Assembly: GCF_019219075.1 (NCBI RefSeq)
Contig: NZ_JAHUWJ010000004.1
Coordinates: 248,001 to 312,000, forward strand
Direction of reading: 5' to 3'
Length of the DNA stretch: 64,000 nucleotides
Origin: Chitinophaga sp. sic0106
Lineage (GTDB): Bacteria; Bacteroidota; Bacteroidia; Chitinophagales; Chitinophagaceae
The notes beneath the pieces were generated by a model that was not told where the DNA came from, did not search any database, and saw only the letters and a list, made by a program, of their open reading frames with translations. The translations under genes were made by a program, and so were the position numbers. Position 1 is the first letter of the stretch. The number at the start of each line of letters is the position of its first letter. This document shows, one piece after another, positions 26,197 to 34,889 of this stretch.

Positions 26197-26204
26197 TATA
26201 TTTG
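26197..26204 (+). promoter_or_regulatory. Bacteroidota promoter (DUF3276 gene)
   Basis: TATATTTG matches TAnnTTTG, and a TTG at 26176-26178 lies 18 bases upstream as a possible -33 element. The start codon is 50 bases downstream. Confidence 0.6.
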
Positions 26205-26253
26205 TTCCTTATTGAAACAGGATTTGATTCGTTAACACTTAAATCTATCAACT

Positions 26254-26682
26254 GTGGCGTACGAAAACAACAATCAACAGGAAAGAAACAATGATAGCAT
26301 CTTTTCTAAACGATTGAAAGCGGGCAAAAGAAGAACGTACTTCTTTGATGTAAAGACCACTCGGGGAAACGATTATTTTCTTACTATCACAGAAAGTAAG
26401 AAACGTTTTAATGACAACGGTTATGACAGGCACAAAGTATTCCTGTACAAGGAAGACTTCAACAAGTTCCTGAACGCGCTGACTGAAACCATCAACTACG
26501 TTAAAACTGAGTTGATGCCCGATTTTGACTTTGATGCCTACAACCACGATTATGTGCAGGAAGATCAGGACGAAACGGAAGGTGCTGATGTAGCTGAAGC
26601 TGCGGCTGAGGTTCCGGTAACAGTATCCGTTGAAGCTGCTGCTCCAACTTCACATTCAGCCGATGATGTAGACAAATGGTAG
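26254..26682 (+). CDS. DUF3276 / PUR-family nucleic-acid-binding protein
   Basis: 142-residue small protein of the bacterial PUR-alpha-like family (DUF3276), conserved in Bacteroidota. The single PUR repeat is visible as IFSKRLKAGKRRTYFFDVK, DYFLTITESKKRF and HKVFLYKEDFNKFLNAL. An acidic, low-complexity tail follows (residues ~105-142). PUR repeats bind single-stranded DNA or RNA, and the role in this phylum is not well established. GTG at 26254 is the start (VAYENNNQQE). It has its own promoter and terminator, so it is monocistronic. Confidence 0.9.
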   Translation: MAYENNNQQERNNDSIFSKRLKAGKRRTYFFDVKTTRGNDYFLTITESKKRFNDNGYDRHKVFLYKEDFNKFLNALTETINYVKTELMPDFDFDAYNHDYVQEDQDETEGADVAEAAAEVPVTVSVEAAAPTSHSADDVDKW

Positions 26683-26723
26683 TTTAATTTTACACAGAAC
26701 TATTTTATTAATTATCATATTAC

Positions 26724-26752
26724 AACCTCCGGATTTCTCCGGGGGTTTTTTA
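26724..26752 (+). terminator. Terminator of the DUF3276 gene
   Basis: Stem AACCTCCGGA/TCCGGGGGTT (one mismatch) followed by a T run. Confidence 0.85.
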
Positions 26753-26777
26753 TTTTATATGTATGCCCACCCAATTT

Positions 26778-26803
26778 GGAGTGGCGCCACAAAGCGGCTC
26801 TAC
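26778..26803 (-). repeat. GTAGAGCC palindrome family, copy 3 (degenerate)
   Basis: On the minus strand it begins GTAGAGCCGC and has a partly paired GGCGCCACTCC right arm. It lies in the 293-base gap between the DUF3276 and pgi genes, which otherwise holds only the two terminators. Confidence 0.45.
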
Positions 26804-26885
26804 CGAATTGTTAAGGACCCTCAACAGCCCCGGCTTCATGGATCAACAGGGTGACTCCTGAAATCCGTAATCAGAACGCTACAGG

Positions 26886-26915
26886 CAAAAAAATTCCCGC
26901 ATTAAAAAATGCGGG
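26886..26915 (-). terminator. pgi terminator
   Basis: Perfect 8-bp stem CCCGCATT/AATGCGGG with a T run on the minus strand, 61 bases past the pgi stop. Confidence 0.85.
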
Positions 26916-26975
26916 ACAATTTTCAACCTCAGAACTTAAACCTTAGTAAGGCTTAAGCCTTAATCTTAAAAATAA

Positions 26976-28628
26976 TTATTTTCTCATTGATTTGAACGCA
27001 TTGATCAGACCATTAGTGCTGGCATCATGATTAATCACCAGTTCTTCATTCTCCAGCTCCGGCAGGATCTTACTGGCCAGTTGCTTACCCAGTTCCACAC
27101 CCCACTGATCAAAGCTGTATATATTCCAGATAACGCCCTGCACGAAGATTTTATGCTCATATAAGGCAATTAACTGGCCGAGTGTATACGGTGTAATTTT
27201 TTTAACCAGGAAGGAGTTGGTTGGGCGGTTACCGCTGAATACCTTGTAGGGTAACACGCGTTTGATTTCCTCTTCTGAAGTACCGGCTTTCTCCAGCTCG
27301 GCACGTACCTCAGCTTCGGTTTTACCGTTCATGAGCGCCTCCGTTTGTGCGAAGAAGTTAGACAGCAATTTCACGTGGTGATCGCCGAGAGGGTTGTGAC
27401 TTACCGCGGGTGCAATGAAGTCGCACGGAATGATATGCGTACCCTGGTGAATGAGCTGATAGAACGCATGCTGGCCATTGGTGCCAGGCTCGCCCCATAC
27501 GATCGGACCGGTTTCATACTTAACGTCAACGCCTGTACGATCGGTATGCTTTCCGTTACTTTCCATATTTCCCTGCTGGAAATAAGCGGCGAAGCGGTGC
27601 ATGTATTGATCGTAAGGGAGAATAGCCTCAGTAGCGGTGTCAAAGAAGTTGCCATACCACAGGCCTACCAGGGCCATGATAGCAGGGATGTTATTGTCCA
27701 GCGGGGTGGAGGCAAAGTGTACATCCGCCGCGTGTGCGCCACTAAGCAGTTGGGTGAAGTGTTCGTAACCAACGGTGAGCGCAATAGACAAGCCAATGGC
27801 GGACCACAGGGAATAACGGCCACCAACCCAGTCCCAGAATTCAAACATATTAGCAGGGTCGATACCGAAGGCTTTCACTGCTTTTTCGTTGGTGGATAAT
27901 GCCACGAAATGCTTGGCCACAAAAGCTTCATCACCTGCGTGCCCGAGGAACCAGTTTCTTGCCGTATGGGCATTGGTCATGGTTTCCTGTGTGGTAAAGG
28001 TTTTGGAAGCAATGAGGAACAGCGTTTCGTCAGGTGTTACTTTCTTCAGTGTTTCGGCGATGTGCGTACCGTCCACATTAGATACGAAGTAAGGCTGAAT
28101 ACCTTCTTTCCAGTAAGGCTTCAGCGCTTCGGTAACCATCACCGGACCCAGGTCAGAACCACCGATGCCGATGTTTACAATGTAGCGTATAGGCTTACCC
28201 GTATATCCTTTCCATTCGCCGGAATGTACCTGTCGACAGATATGATCCATTTTGCTGAGTACTGCCAGTACATCCGGCATTACATCACGACCATCCAGCA
28301 TTACCGGTTTTCCGGAGAAGTTACGGAGCGCAGTATGCAGCACGGCGCGGTTTTCAGTAACGTTGATTTTTTCGGCCTGAAACATGGCTTTCACCGCGTC
28401 TGGCACGCCGCACTCAACGGCGAGTTCCAGTAGTTTGGCCTTCGTATCTTCCGTAATAATATTTTTAGAATAGTCAAACAGGATGTCTTCAAATTTGATA
28501 GAAAAGGTACTGAAACGTTCTCTGTCTTCTGCGAATAATGCACGCATGTGCACTTTCTTCATCTCTTCAGCATGACTTTGTAATTGCTGCCAGGCTTTGG
28601 TAGCAGTCGGATTAATTGATGGGAACAT
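26976..28628 (-). CDS. pgi: Glucose-6-phosphate isomerase
   Basis: 550-residue phosphoglucose isomerase, interconverting glucose-6-phosphate and fructose-6-phosphate in glycolysis and gluconeogenesis. Signature 1 region is [14 protein letters not shown] and [10 protein letters not shown]. The catalytic Glu region is [16 protein letters not shown], and the C-terminal signature is [13 protein letters not shown]. Full length for the family. A TACTTTTG box 24 bases before the ATG on the minus strand is its likely promoter. Confidence 0.98.
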   Translation of the reverse strand: MFPSINPTATKAWQQLQSHAEEMKKVHMRALFAEDRERFSTFSIKFEDILFDYSKNIITEDTKAKLLELAVECGVPDAVKAMFQAEKINVTENRAVLHTALRNFSGKPVMLDGRDVMPDVLAVLSKMDHICRQVHSGEWKGYTGKPIRYIVNIGIGGSDLGPVMVTEALKPYWKEGIQPYFVSNVDGTHIAETLKKVTPDETLFLIASKTFTTQETMTNAHTARNWFLGHAGDEAFVAKHFVALSTNEKAVKAFGIDPANMFEFWDWVGGRYSLWSAIGLSIALTVGYEHFTQLLSGAHAADVHFASTPLDNNIPAIMALVGLWYGNFFDTATEAILPYDQYMHRFAAYFQQGNMESNGKHTDRTGVDVKYETGPIVWGEPGTNGQHAFYQLIHQGTHIIPCDFIAPAVSHNPLGDHHVKLLSNFFAQTEALMNGKTEAEVRAELEKAGTSEEEIKRVLPYKVFSGNRPTNSFLVKKITPYTLGQLIALYEHKIFVQGVIWNIYSFDQWGVELGKQLASKILPELENEELVINHDASTNGLINAFKSMRK

Positions 28629-28651
28629 AGTAGTGTTATATTAATGCGAGC

Positions 28652-28659
28652 CAAAAGTA
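28652..28659 (-). promoter_or_regulatory. Bacteroidota -7 promoter box (pgi)
   Basis: CAAAAGTA on plus is TACTTTTG on minus, matching TAnnTTTG, 24 bases upstream of the pgi start. Confidence 0.6.
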
Positions 28660-28664
28660 ATATT

Positions 28665-29474
28665 TTAGACGGATGATTTCTGCTTCCTTATTAAATGCCA
28701 TGAAATAGTAATGGCAATCAGTCCCATTCCCATGATGCAGGCATAAATGATATGGTATTCGTCGGACAGTCCGATGGTTTGCCTTTTGTACATAATGCCA
28801 TAGAACGCCCATACACTAACAAGCGCATGCAGGATATTGTTGCGGTACATTACCATATACATACTTACCAGCGCGGCAATGCCAATTAAAACAACCGTGA
28901 GTTTAATCTGTGCCTGGTGAGAGGTAAACCAGTCCGCGTACGCACACAGGGCCGCAAAATTAGCCAGCGTGGCCACTGCTATCCACCCTAAATAAATGCT
29001 GAAAGGAATTTGTACAAACAGTTTCTGCTTGCGTGGCGCGCTGGAATTATAGATGTCGAAATTAATATGAATTTTGACCAGGCAGGCGAACAGCAGGAGC
29101 ATGAGTAACTGCGCCACAGGTATTAACTGGTAATGCCAGGTAAACAGCCATCCGGCATTGAGGATACAGCTGAGGATAAACCAGTGTTTCATGCGTTCCA
29201 TGTGGTATCGCAGCATTTCCTCCTGAGAACCGGTGAAGGCCAGCGCCTGTTGGCAAACCGTAAAGGCAAGCAGGCCCAGGTAAATTAAGCTCCATATCGA
29301 AAACGTAAATCCTGCAGGCGCAAACAGGCTGGGATACCTGTCAGCCACCTCGGCGGTAGTTAATCCATTGATCGGCATTTTCACTGCCAGTACATTGGCA
29401 GCAATCATGATTACAAATGCAATGGAATTGAAAACCGACCGGTTTTTGTAATAGAGGGTATCATGGGTTTGCAT
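28665..29474 (-). CDS. TspO/MBR-related membrane protein
   Basis: 269-residue polytopic inner-membrane protein similar to tryptophan-rich sensory (TspO/MBR)-related proteins. It has about seven to eight helices and the early motif LFAPAGFTFSIWSLIYLGL, typical of the family's first conserved block. It is longer than the ~160-residue TspO core, as in many Bacteroidota homologues. The ATG at 29474 (MQTHDTLYYKNR) gives a short cytosolic tail before helix 1. It is divergent from prfB. Ligand and role unknown. Confidence 0.75.
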   Translation of the reverse strand: MQTHDTLYYKNRSVFNSIAFVIMIAANVLAVKMPINGLTTAEVADRYPSLFAPAGFTFSIWSLIYLGLLAFTVCQQALAFTGSQEEMLRYHMERMKHWFILSCILNAGWLFTWHYQLIPVAQLLMLLLFACLVKIHINFDIYNSSAPRKQKLFVQIPFSIYLGWIAVATLANFAALCAYADWFTSHQAQIKLTVVLIGIAALVSMYMVMYRNNILHALVSVWAFYGIMYKRQTIGLSDEYHIIYACIMGMGLIAITISWHLIRKQKSSV

Positions 29475-29636
29475 GCTCAGATGGTCATTTGATGATATAT
29501 GATCTGTCCGCAGTGTAAATGCAGGCAGGTTTTTAAATTTCGCAAATATTATGCTAATAACAATGCGCAAACCTGCCGTATTGTTGCATCATATCTATCA
29601 ATCATTATTACATTAGCAGATTTCCACATTTTTCAC

Positions 29637-29644
29637 TACATTTG
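29637..29644 (+). promoter_or_regulatory. Bacteroidota -7 promoter box (prfB)
   Basis: TACATTTG matches TAnnTTTG and ends only 6 bases before the prfB ATG, so transcription would start at or very near the start codon. Confidence 0.55.
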
Positions 29645-29650
29645 CGCCCT

Positions 29651-30746
29651 ATGACAGCAGAGCAACTTAAAGCTATGAGGGATCGTCTTCACGTCCTGGG
29701 AGGTTTTCTTTAACGTCCCTGACCGATTAGCCAAAATAGAAAACGACAAACAATTAAGCCTGGCCCCCGGATTCTGGGATGATAACGCCAGAGCAACTTC
29801 CATCCTGAAAGAAATTAAGGTAAACAAATATTGGGTTGACCTTTATGATCACGTAAACACCGCTATAGAAGACAGTGCAGTGTTAAATGATTTTTTCAGA
29901 GAAGGAGAAGCAACAGAAGAAGAAGTAAACCTTGCCTATCAGGCATCCCTGGCAGCGTTGGAAGATCTGGAATTTAAGTCGACCTTAAACCAGCCTGAAG
30001 ACGAAATGCCGGCTGTACTCACCATCAACTCCGGCGCCGGTGGAACCGAAAGCCAGGATTGGGCAGAAATGCTGCTGCGCATGTATCGTATGTATGGAGA
30101 GAAACAGGGTTGGAAAGTATCGGAAATCGATACCCAATACGGAGATGGTGCAGGTATCAAATCTGCCACACTCGAGTTCGACGGTGACTTTGCTTATGGC
30201 CACCTGAAAGCGGAAAGTGGTGTACACAGACTGGTGCGTATTTCACCATTTGATTCCAACGCGCGCAGACACACTTCCTTCGCCTCCGTATATGTATATC
30301 CGTTAGTGGATGATAATATTGAGATTGCTGTGAATCCTGCCGACCTGGAATGGGAATTCTACCGTTCGGGTGGTAAGGGAGGTCAGAACGTAAATAAGGT
30401 GGAAACCGCCGTTCGCCTCAAGCACGTTCCTTCGGGAATCATCATCGAATGTCAGCAGGCCCGTACACAGGGTGAGAACCGTGAGAAAGCGCTCACCATG
30501 TTGAAATCCCGCCTGTATGAAGAAGAACTACGTAAAAGAGAAGAGCTGAAAAATGCCGCCAACGCCAACAAGCGTAAAATTGAGTGGGGCTCCCAGATCA
30601 GATCATACGTGTTCCATCCGTATAAAATGATCAAAGATCACCGCACCGATTTTGAAGTTGGTAACGTAGGCCCGGTAATGGACGGCGAACTCAACGGTTT
30701 CATCAAGGCATACCTGATGATGCAGAAAGAAGAGGACAATAATTAA
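29651..30746 (+). CDS. prfB: Peptide chain release factor 2, programmed +1 frameshift
   Basis: RF2, which ends translation at UGA and UAA, about 364 residues in two frames. The 0 frame runs from ATG 29651 for 20 codons to CTT TAA (TAA at 29711-29713). A +1 shift at CTT-T continues as [15 protein letters not shown] and on to the stop at 30746. A GGGAGG Shine-Dalgarno-like stimulator (29698-29703) sits four bases before the CTT slip codon, as in classic prfB sites. Family motifs: the SPF specificity tripeptide (RISPFDSN) and the catalytic GGQ ([13 protein letters not shown]). The shift stop is TAA, not the usual TGA. Confidence 0.95.
29698..29714 (+). promoter_or_regulatory. prfB programmed frameshift site
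   Basis: GGGAGG, four T, then CTT TAA C. An internal SD-like site, slippery CUU and an in-frame stop make the standard RF2 autoregulatory frameshift signal. The two reading frames join only by +1 slippage here. Confidence 0.92.
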
Positions 30747-30791
30747 TAAGTATTCATTAATAATTAATAAGCCCCCGCTGGTTACAACACC

Positions 30792-30799
30792 TACCTTTG
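30792..30799 (+). promoter_or_regulatory. Bacteroidota -7 promoter box (pruA)
   Basis: TACCTTTG, an exact and typical Bacteroidota -7 box, 54 bases before the pruA start. Confidence 0.65.
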
Positions 30800-30853
30800 C
30801 AGCGTAAACTGCAAGCGAATTATTATTTATTAGAAACAACAAAATCTTACCAG

Positions 30854-32485
30854 ATGAATACAGGATACTTTGACTACGCAGCGCCAGTAAATGAGCCTGT
30901 TTACAGTTATGCACCGGGTTCGCCGGAGAGAGCAGCGCTCAAAAGTCAGCTGGCTGCTTTCAAAGCGGAAACCGCTGATATCCCAATGTATATCGGTGGC
31001 AAAGAGGTGCGCACCGGCAAAACTGTTGATCTGCGTCCTCCTCACGAAATCAAGCACAAACTGGGGCACTTCCACATGGGAGATGCTTCTCATATTAAAG
31101 ATGCTATCGCAGCAGCATTGGAAGCCCGCAAAAAATGGGCGAAGATGGACTGGGAAAGCCGCGCTGGTATCTTCCTGCGTGCGGCCGACCTGATCGCCAC
31201 CAAGTACCGTTATCACATGAACGGCGCTACCATGCTGGGCCAGAGCAAAAACCCGTACCAGGCAGAAATCGACAGCGCTTGCGAACTGATCGACTTCCTC
31301 CGCTGGAATGTTCACTACCTGAGCGAAATCTATCGCCAGCAGCCGGTGAGCTCTCCTGGAATTCACAACCGTATGGAATACCGTCCGCTGGAAGGTTTCG
31401 TACTGGCGGTGACTCCTTTCAACTTCTCCGCTATTGCCGGTAACCTGCCTGCATCTGCTGCCATGTGCGGTAACGTAGTGGTATGGAAACCTGCTAACAC
31501 GCAGGTATTTGCTGCGCAGATGTTCATGAAGATCATGATCGAAGCAGGCCTGCCTGATGGTGTTATCAACCTGGTGTACGCACCTGGTCCGCTCATCGGA
31601 GATGTATGTTTCGCTGATCCAAATTTTGCTGGTATCCACTTCACCGGTTCTACCGGCGTGTTCCAGACCATGTGGAAAACCATCGGCGAAAACATTGCCA
31701 AATACAAAACCTACCCACGCATCGTTGGTGAAACCGGTGGTAAGGACTTCGTCCTCATCCACAAATCTGCTAACGTAGACGTGTCTGTAACAGCACTGGC
31801 TCGTGGCGCATTCGAATACCAGGGACAAAAATGCTCCGCTGCTTCCCGCGCTTACCTGCCAAGCAACATCGCTGAGGAAATCAAATCCAAGCTGGTTGCC
31901 CAGCTGAAAACCATGAAAATGGGGACCACAGAAGATTTCAGCAACTTTATCAATGCTGTGATCGATGAACGCTCTTTCGATAAGATCGCGCAGTACATCG
32001 ACAACGCGAAGAAAGATCCTGCTGCTAAAATCATCGCTGGTGGTAACTACAATAAATCAGAAGGCTACTTCATCGAACCAACAGTGATCGAAACTACCGA
32101 TCCTAAGTATGTGACGATGTGCGAAGAAATTTTCGGACCAGTACTGACGATCCATGTATATGATGCGGAGAAATTCGAAGACATCATGCAGGTGGTAGAC
32201 AGCACTTCTGAATATGCCCTCACCGGTTCTATCATTGCACAGGATCGTTATGCAGTTGAACTGGCTACCAGAACCCTGGAAAATGCAGCTGGTAACTTCT
32301 ACATCAACGATAAACCTACCGGTGCCGTTGTTGGTCAGCAGCCTTTTGGCGGCGCCCGCGCTTCCGGTACCAACGATAAAGCAGGTTCTATGCTGAACCT
32401 CTACCGTTGGCTGAGTGCAAGAGCTATCAAGGAAACATTTGTACCTCCGGTGGATTACAAATATCCTTTCCTGAACGAGGCTTAA
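30854..32485 (+). CDS. pruA: L-glutamate gamma-semialdehyde dehydrogenase
   Basis: 543-residue NAD-dependent aldehyde dehydrogenase that oxidises glutamate semialdehyde (from proline via P5C) to glutamate. Motifs: VTPFNFSAIAGNLPASAA (cofactor site), HFTGSTGVFQTMW, VGETGGKDFVLI (catalytic Glu), and FEYQGQKCSAASRAYLP (nucleophile Cys). These match the P5C dehydrogenase branch rather than generic ALDHs. The ATG at 30854 (MNTGYFDYAAPVNEP) is preferred, since an upstream frame extension would overlap the promoter. Proline dehydrogenase is not in the window. Confidence 0.96.
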   Translation: MNTGYFDYAAPVNEPVYSYAPGSPERAALKSQLAAFKAETADIPMYIGGKEVRTGKTVDLRPPHEIKHKLGHFHMGDASHIKDAIAAALEARKKWAKMDWESRAGIFLRAADLIATKYRYHMNGATMLGQSKNPYQAEIDSACELIDFLRWNVHYLSEIYRQQPVSSPGIHNRMEYRPLEGFVLAVTPFNFSAIAGNLPASAAMCGNVVVWKPANTQVFAAQMFMKIMIEAGLPDGVINLVYAPGPLIGDVCFADPNFAGIHFTGSTGVFQTMWKTIGENIAKYKTYPRIVGETGGKDFVLIHKSANVDVSVTALARGAFEYQGQKCSAASRAYLPSNIAEEIKSKLVAQLKTMKMGTTEDFSNFINAVIDERSFDKIAQYIDNAKKDPAAKIIAGGNYNKSEGYFIEPTVIETTDPKYVTMCEEIFGPVLTIHVYDAEKFEDIMQVVDSTSEYALTGSIIAQDRYAVELATRTLENAAGNFYINDKPTGAVVGQQPFGGARASGTNDKAGSMLNLYRWLSARAIKETFVPPVDYKYPFLNEA

Positions 32486-32509
32486 TTTTGAAATGTTCAT
32501 GATTTATAT

Positions 32510-32542
32510 AAAAAGGCGGTGGATTTTTCCACCGCTTTTTTT
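32510..32542 (+). terminator. pruA terminator
   Basis: Perfect ~14-bp stem (AAAAAGGCGGTGGA / TCCACCGCTTTTT) with TTTT loop and a T run. Confidence 0.9.
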
Positions 32543-32584
32543 GTGATTGATTACGTTGCATGCTCTCAGCCCCCTGTATCAAAC

Positions 32585-32641
32585 GGAATGGGCGGCCCAA
32601 CAGAGCCGCCCATTCCAAAAAATTCTGTGCCGAAGGCACAG
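32585..32641. repeat. Paired palindromes, second with CCGAAGG apex
   Basis: A 12-bp perfect stem (32585-32596 with 32605-32616) is followed by a 7-bp stem CTGTGCC/GGCACAG around GAA (32625-32641). It lies downstream of the peroxiredoxin gene (minus strand) and past the pruA terminator. The long-stem plus GCC-GAA-GGC order recalls 11238-11312 and, inverted, 10018-10078. Confidence 0.7.
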
Positions 32642-32654
32642 GAGATAAAAAAAG

Positions 32655-33170
32655 TTATTGCGCTTTCTGCAACGCCTCCAGCGACTCCGTAACATGTTTC
32701 TCCCCATCCCGCATGGAATTAAACGTATGAATAACCGTTCCATGCTTATCCACCACGTAGGTAACCCTGCCGGGGATCACGAATGTTTTGGGCACGCCAA
32801 ACAGCTTGCGTACCTTCTGATCGGGATCACTGAGCAACGTGAACGGCAGCTGGTGATGCTGCGCAAAGCTTTTATGGGAAGCTACATTATCAGAGCTGAT
32901 ACCAATTACCAGGGCGCCCAGCTTTTTGAACTCCTCATATGCATCCCTGAATGAACAGGCTTCCTTGGTACAAACACTGGTTTCATCCTTAGGATAGAAG
33001 TAGATAACCAGTGGCTGCTTACCCACCACGGCCGCCAGGTCAAAGGTTTTGCCGTCCTGATCAGGCAAGGAAAACACCGGGACCTTGTCGCCCGTTTTTA
33101 TCTGTGCATCCGCCGTGGGAGTCCAGAATTGAAAGAATGCCATAACGAATAATAGTTTTATGATTCGCAT
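32655..33170 (-). CDS. Exported peroxiredoxin, Bcp/PrxQ type
   Basis: 171-residue thiol peroxidase with an N-terminal signal peptide (MRIIKLLFVMAFFQFW, cleavage near ADAQ), so it probably acts in the periplasm. Peroxidatic Cys67 lies in KDETSVCTKEAC. Cys72, five residues on, is the resolving Cys position of the PrxQ (Bcp) group. The thioredoxin fold continues with VIGISSD and FGVPKTFVIPGRVTYVVD. It shares the minus direction with the M1 peptidase upstream, 39 bases away. Confidence 0.92.
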   Translation of the reverse strand: MRIIKLLFVMAFFQFWTPTADAQIKTGDKVPVFSLPDQDGKTFDLAAVVGKQPLVIYFYPKDETSVCTKEACSFRDAYEEFKKLGALVIGISSDNVASHKSFAQHHQLPFTLLSDPDQKVRKLFGVPKTFVIPGRVTYVVDKHGTVIHTFNSMRDGEKHVTESLEALQKAQ

Positions 33171-33209
33171 AGATGAATATTTCTGCTACGAATGTAAGCC
33201 AATGTCGGG

Positions 33210-34844
33210 TTATTTCACTTCTCTTACATTCAAATAGAAATTGGGGTCCACTGCAAAATCTGATTTCTTGTTGAGTGTGATTACCGCTGTATGCCAGAGG
33301 GTGCCCGGATATATCAGCGTATAGCCGCTCTCGTTAAGTTTCACCTTTACCGGCATATTAAAATCCTTCACGGCATCGACCCAACGAAATTGTATTTGCT
33401 GACCAATGATGCGGTATTCCAGGGTTGGAATCTGTGTGGTGGTCAGGTATTGCTCATACATTTTGTTGAGGTTGATACCTGTAAACTGATTGATATATTG
33501 CTGCACCTGTTTGCCTGTTACCGTCTGGTGCCAGAAGGTTTTGTTGAGGCCCCGCAGCAACTGACGAAATGCTTCATCGTTGCCCATTATCTGCCGGATC
33601 ATATGGATCATGCTTGCACCTTTATAATACATGTCACCGCTGCCTTCAGCGTTGACGCCGTAAGTAGGGATGATGGGCACATCGTTCTGGATATTGTGCC
33701 GGCTACCCTGGAGATATTCGTTGCCTGCTTTTACACCATAGAGACAGGTGGTGAAAAGGGTCTCGGAATAATTGGTAAAGGCCTCGTGTACCCACATGTC
33801 GGCCAGATCTTTAGTGGTAATATTATTACCAAACCATTCGTGGCCGGATTCGTGGATCACGATAAAGTCCCATTTGAGGCCCCAGCCGCTGGCTGACAAG
33901 TCCTTTCCGAGGTAACCCATTTTGAATTGGTTGCCGTAGGCCACCGCGCTCTGGTGTTCCATGCCCAGGAAAGGCACTTCCACAAGTTTATAGCTGTCCT
34001 GGTAGAACGGATATTTTCCAAACCAGTATTCAAAGCACTGGAGCATGGGCTTTACTACTTTAAAGTGGGCTGTGGCGGTGTCCACATCATAATCCAGCAC
34101 CCAATAGCTGATATCCAGCTTACCGCCTTCACCCTTGTATTGGTCTTTAATTTCTTTATAGTGGCCGATATTGAGCGATACACAGTAATTATTAATTGGG
34201 TTGGTAACCTGCCAGTTATAGGTGGTAGTACCATCTGCGTTGGGAATGGTTTTCTTCATGCGGCCATTTGAAACCGCTACGAGTTCGGAAGGAACGGTGA
34301 TTGCCACATTTACTTTTTCGGGTTCATCGCTCTGGTGGTCTTTATTGGGCCACCATACACTGGCACCCAGGCCCTGGTTGGCGGTAGCAATCCAGGGACG
34401 TCCCTGTTTATCTTTGGACCATACAAGGCCGCCATCCCAGGGGGCTTTACGGGCGGCGCGGGGCTTGCCGTGGAAGTAAACGGTAATGCGGGCTGTTTTT
34501 CTGGCCTCCTGTGGTTCGGCCATGCGGATAAACCAGGCATTACCATCTCTTTCAAACTTTAATGACTTTTTGTTCTGTTCTACACTGTCGATCACCATCG
34601 GTTCCTGCAGGTCTATCTGCATCACCGTATCGCTTTTCAGGATCGCGTAGGTAATGGTGTTGAAGCCGGTCAGGGTGCTGTCGTCCGGATTAACGGTAAC
34701 ATGCAGGTCGTAAGCTGCCACGTCCCACCAGGCCCGTTGAGGGGTAATGCTTCCTCTTAAGGTATCCGCCTTTGTGAATGTTTCCTGGGCGAAAGTGGCG
34801 CCGGATGCTAGCAACGCCAGGCAAAGCAATTTAATGCCGCGCAT
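33210..34844 (-). CDS. M1 family metallopeptidase
   Basis: 544-residue secreted zinc aminopeptidase-like protein with signal peptide MRGIKLLCLALLASGATFAQ. The zinc site HESGHEW followed by an 18-residue spacer and Glu (MWVHEAFTNYSE) lies near residues 327-350. The exopeptidase-type motif GMEHQSAVAYGN takes the place of GAMEN. It is shorter than full aminopeptidase N (no large C-terminal domain), as in many Bacteroidota M1 proteins. It starts 45 bases from the divergent peptide-binding lipoprotein gene, suggesting a joint role in peptide use. Confidence 0.93.
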   Translation of the reverse strand: MRGIKLLCLALLASGATFAQETFTKADTLRGSITPQRAWWDVAAYDLHVTVNPDDSTLTGFNTITYAILKSDTVMQIDLQEPMVIDSVEQNKKSLKFERDGNAWFIRMAEPQEARKTARITVYFHGKPRAARKAPWDGGLVWSKDKQGRPWIATANQGLGASVWWPNKDHQSDEPEKVNVAITVPSELVAVSNGRMKKTIPNADGTTTYNWQVTNPINNYCVSLNIGHYKEIKDQYKGEGGKLDISYWVLDYDVDTATAHFKVVKPMLQCFEYWFGKYPFYQDSYKLVEVPFLGMEHQSAVAYGNQFKMGYLGKDLSASGWGLKWDFIVIHESGHEWFGNNITTKDLADMWVHEAFTNYSETLFTTCLYGVKAGNEYLQGSRHNIQNDVPIIPTYGVNAEGSGDMYYKGASMIHMIRQIMGNDEAFRQLLRGLNKTFWHQTVTGKQVQQYINQFTGINLNKMYEQYLTTTQIPTLEYRIIGQQIQFRWVDAVKDFNMPVKVKLNESGYTLIYPGTLWHTAVITLNKKSDFAVDPNFYLNVREVK

Positions 34845-34889
34845 ATTTCAATGTATTTTATTTCGGGAAAGATATTAATTTACTGCCAA

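Noticed and set aside
30830..31828. A 332-codon minus-strand open frame opposite pruA
   Set aside because: Shadow of pruA codon bias; no domain, and the opposite strand encodes all ALDH motifs.
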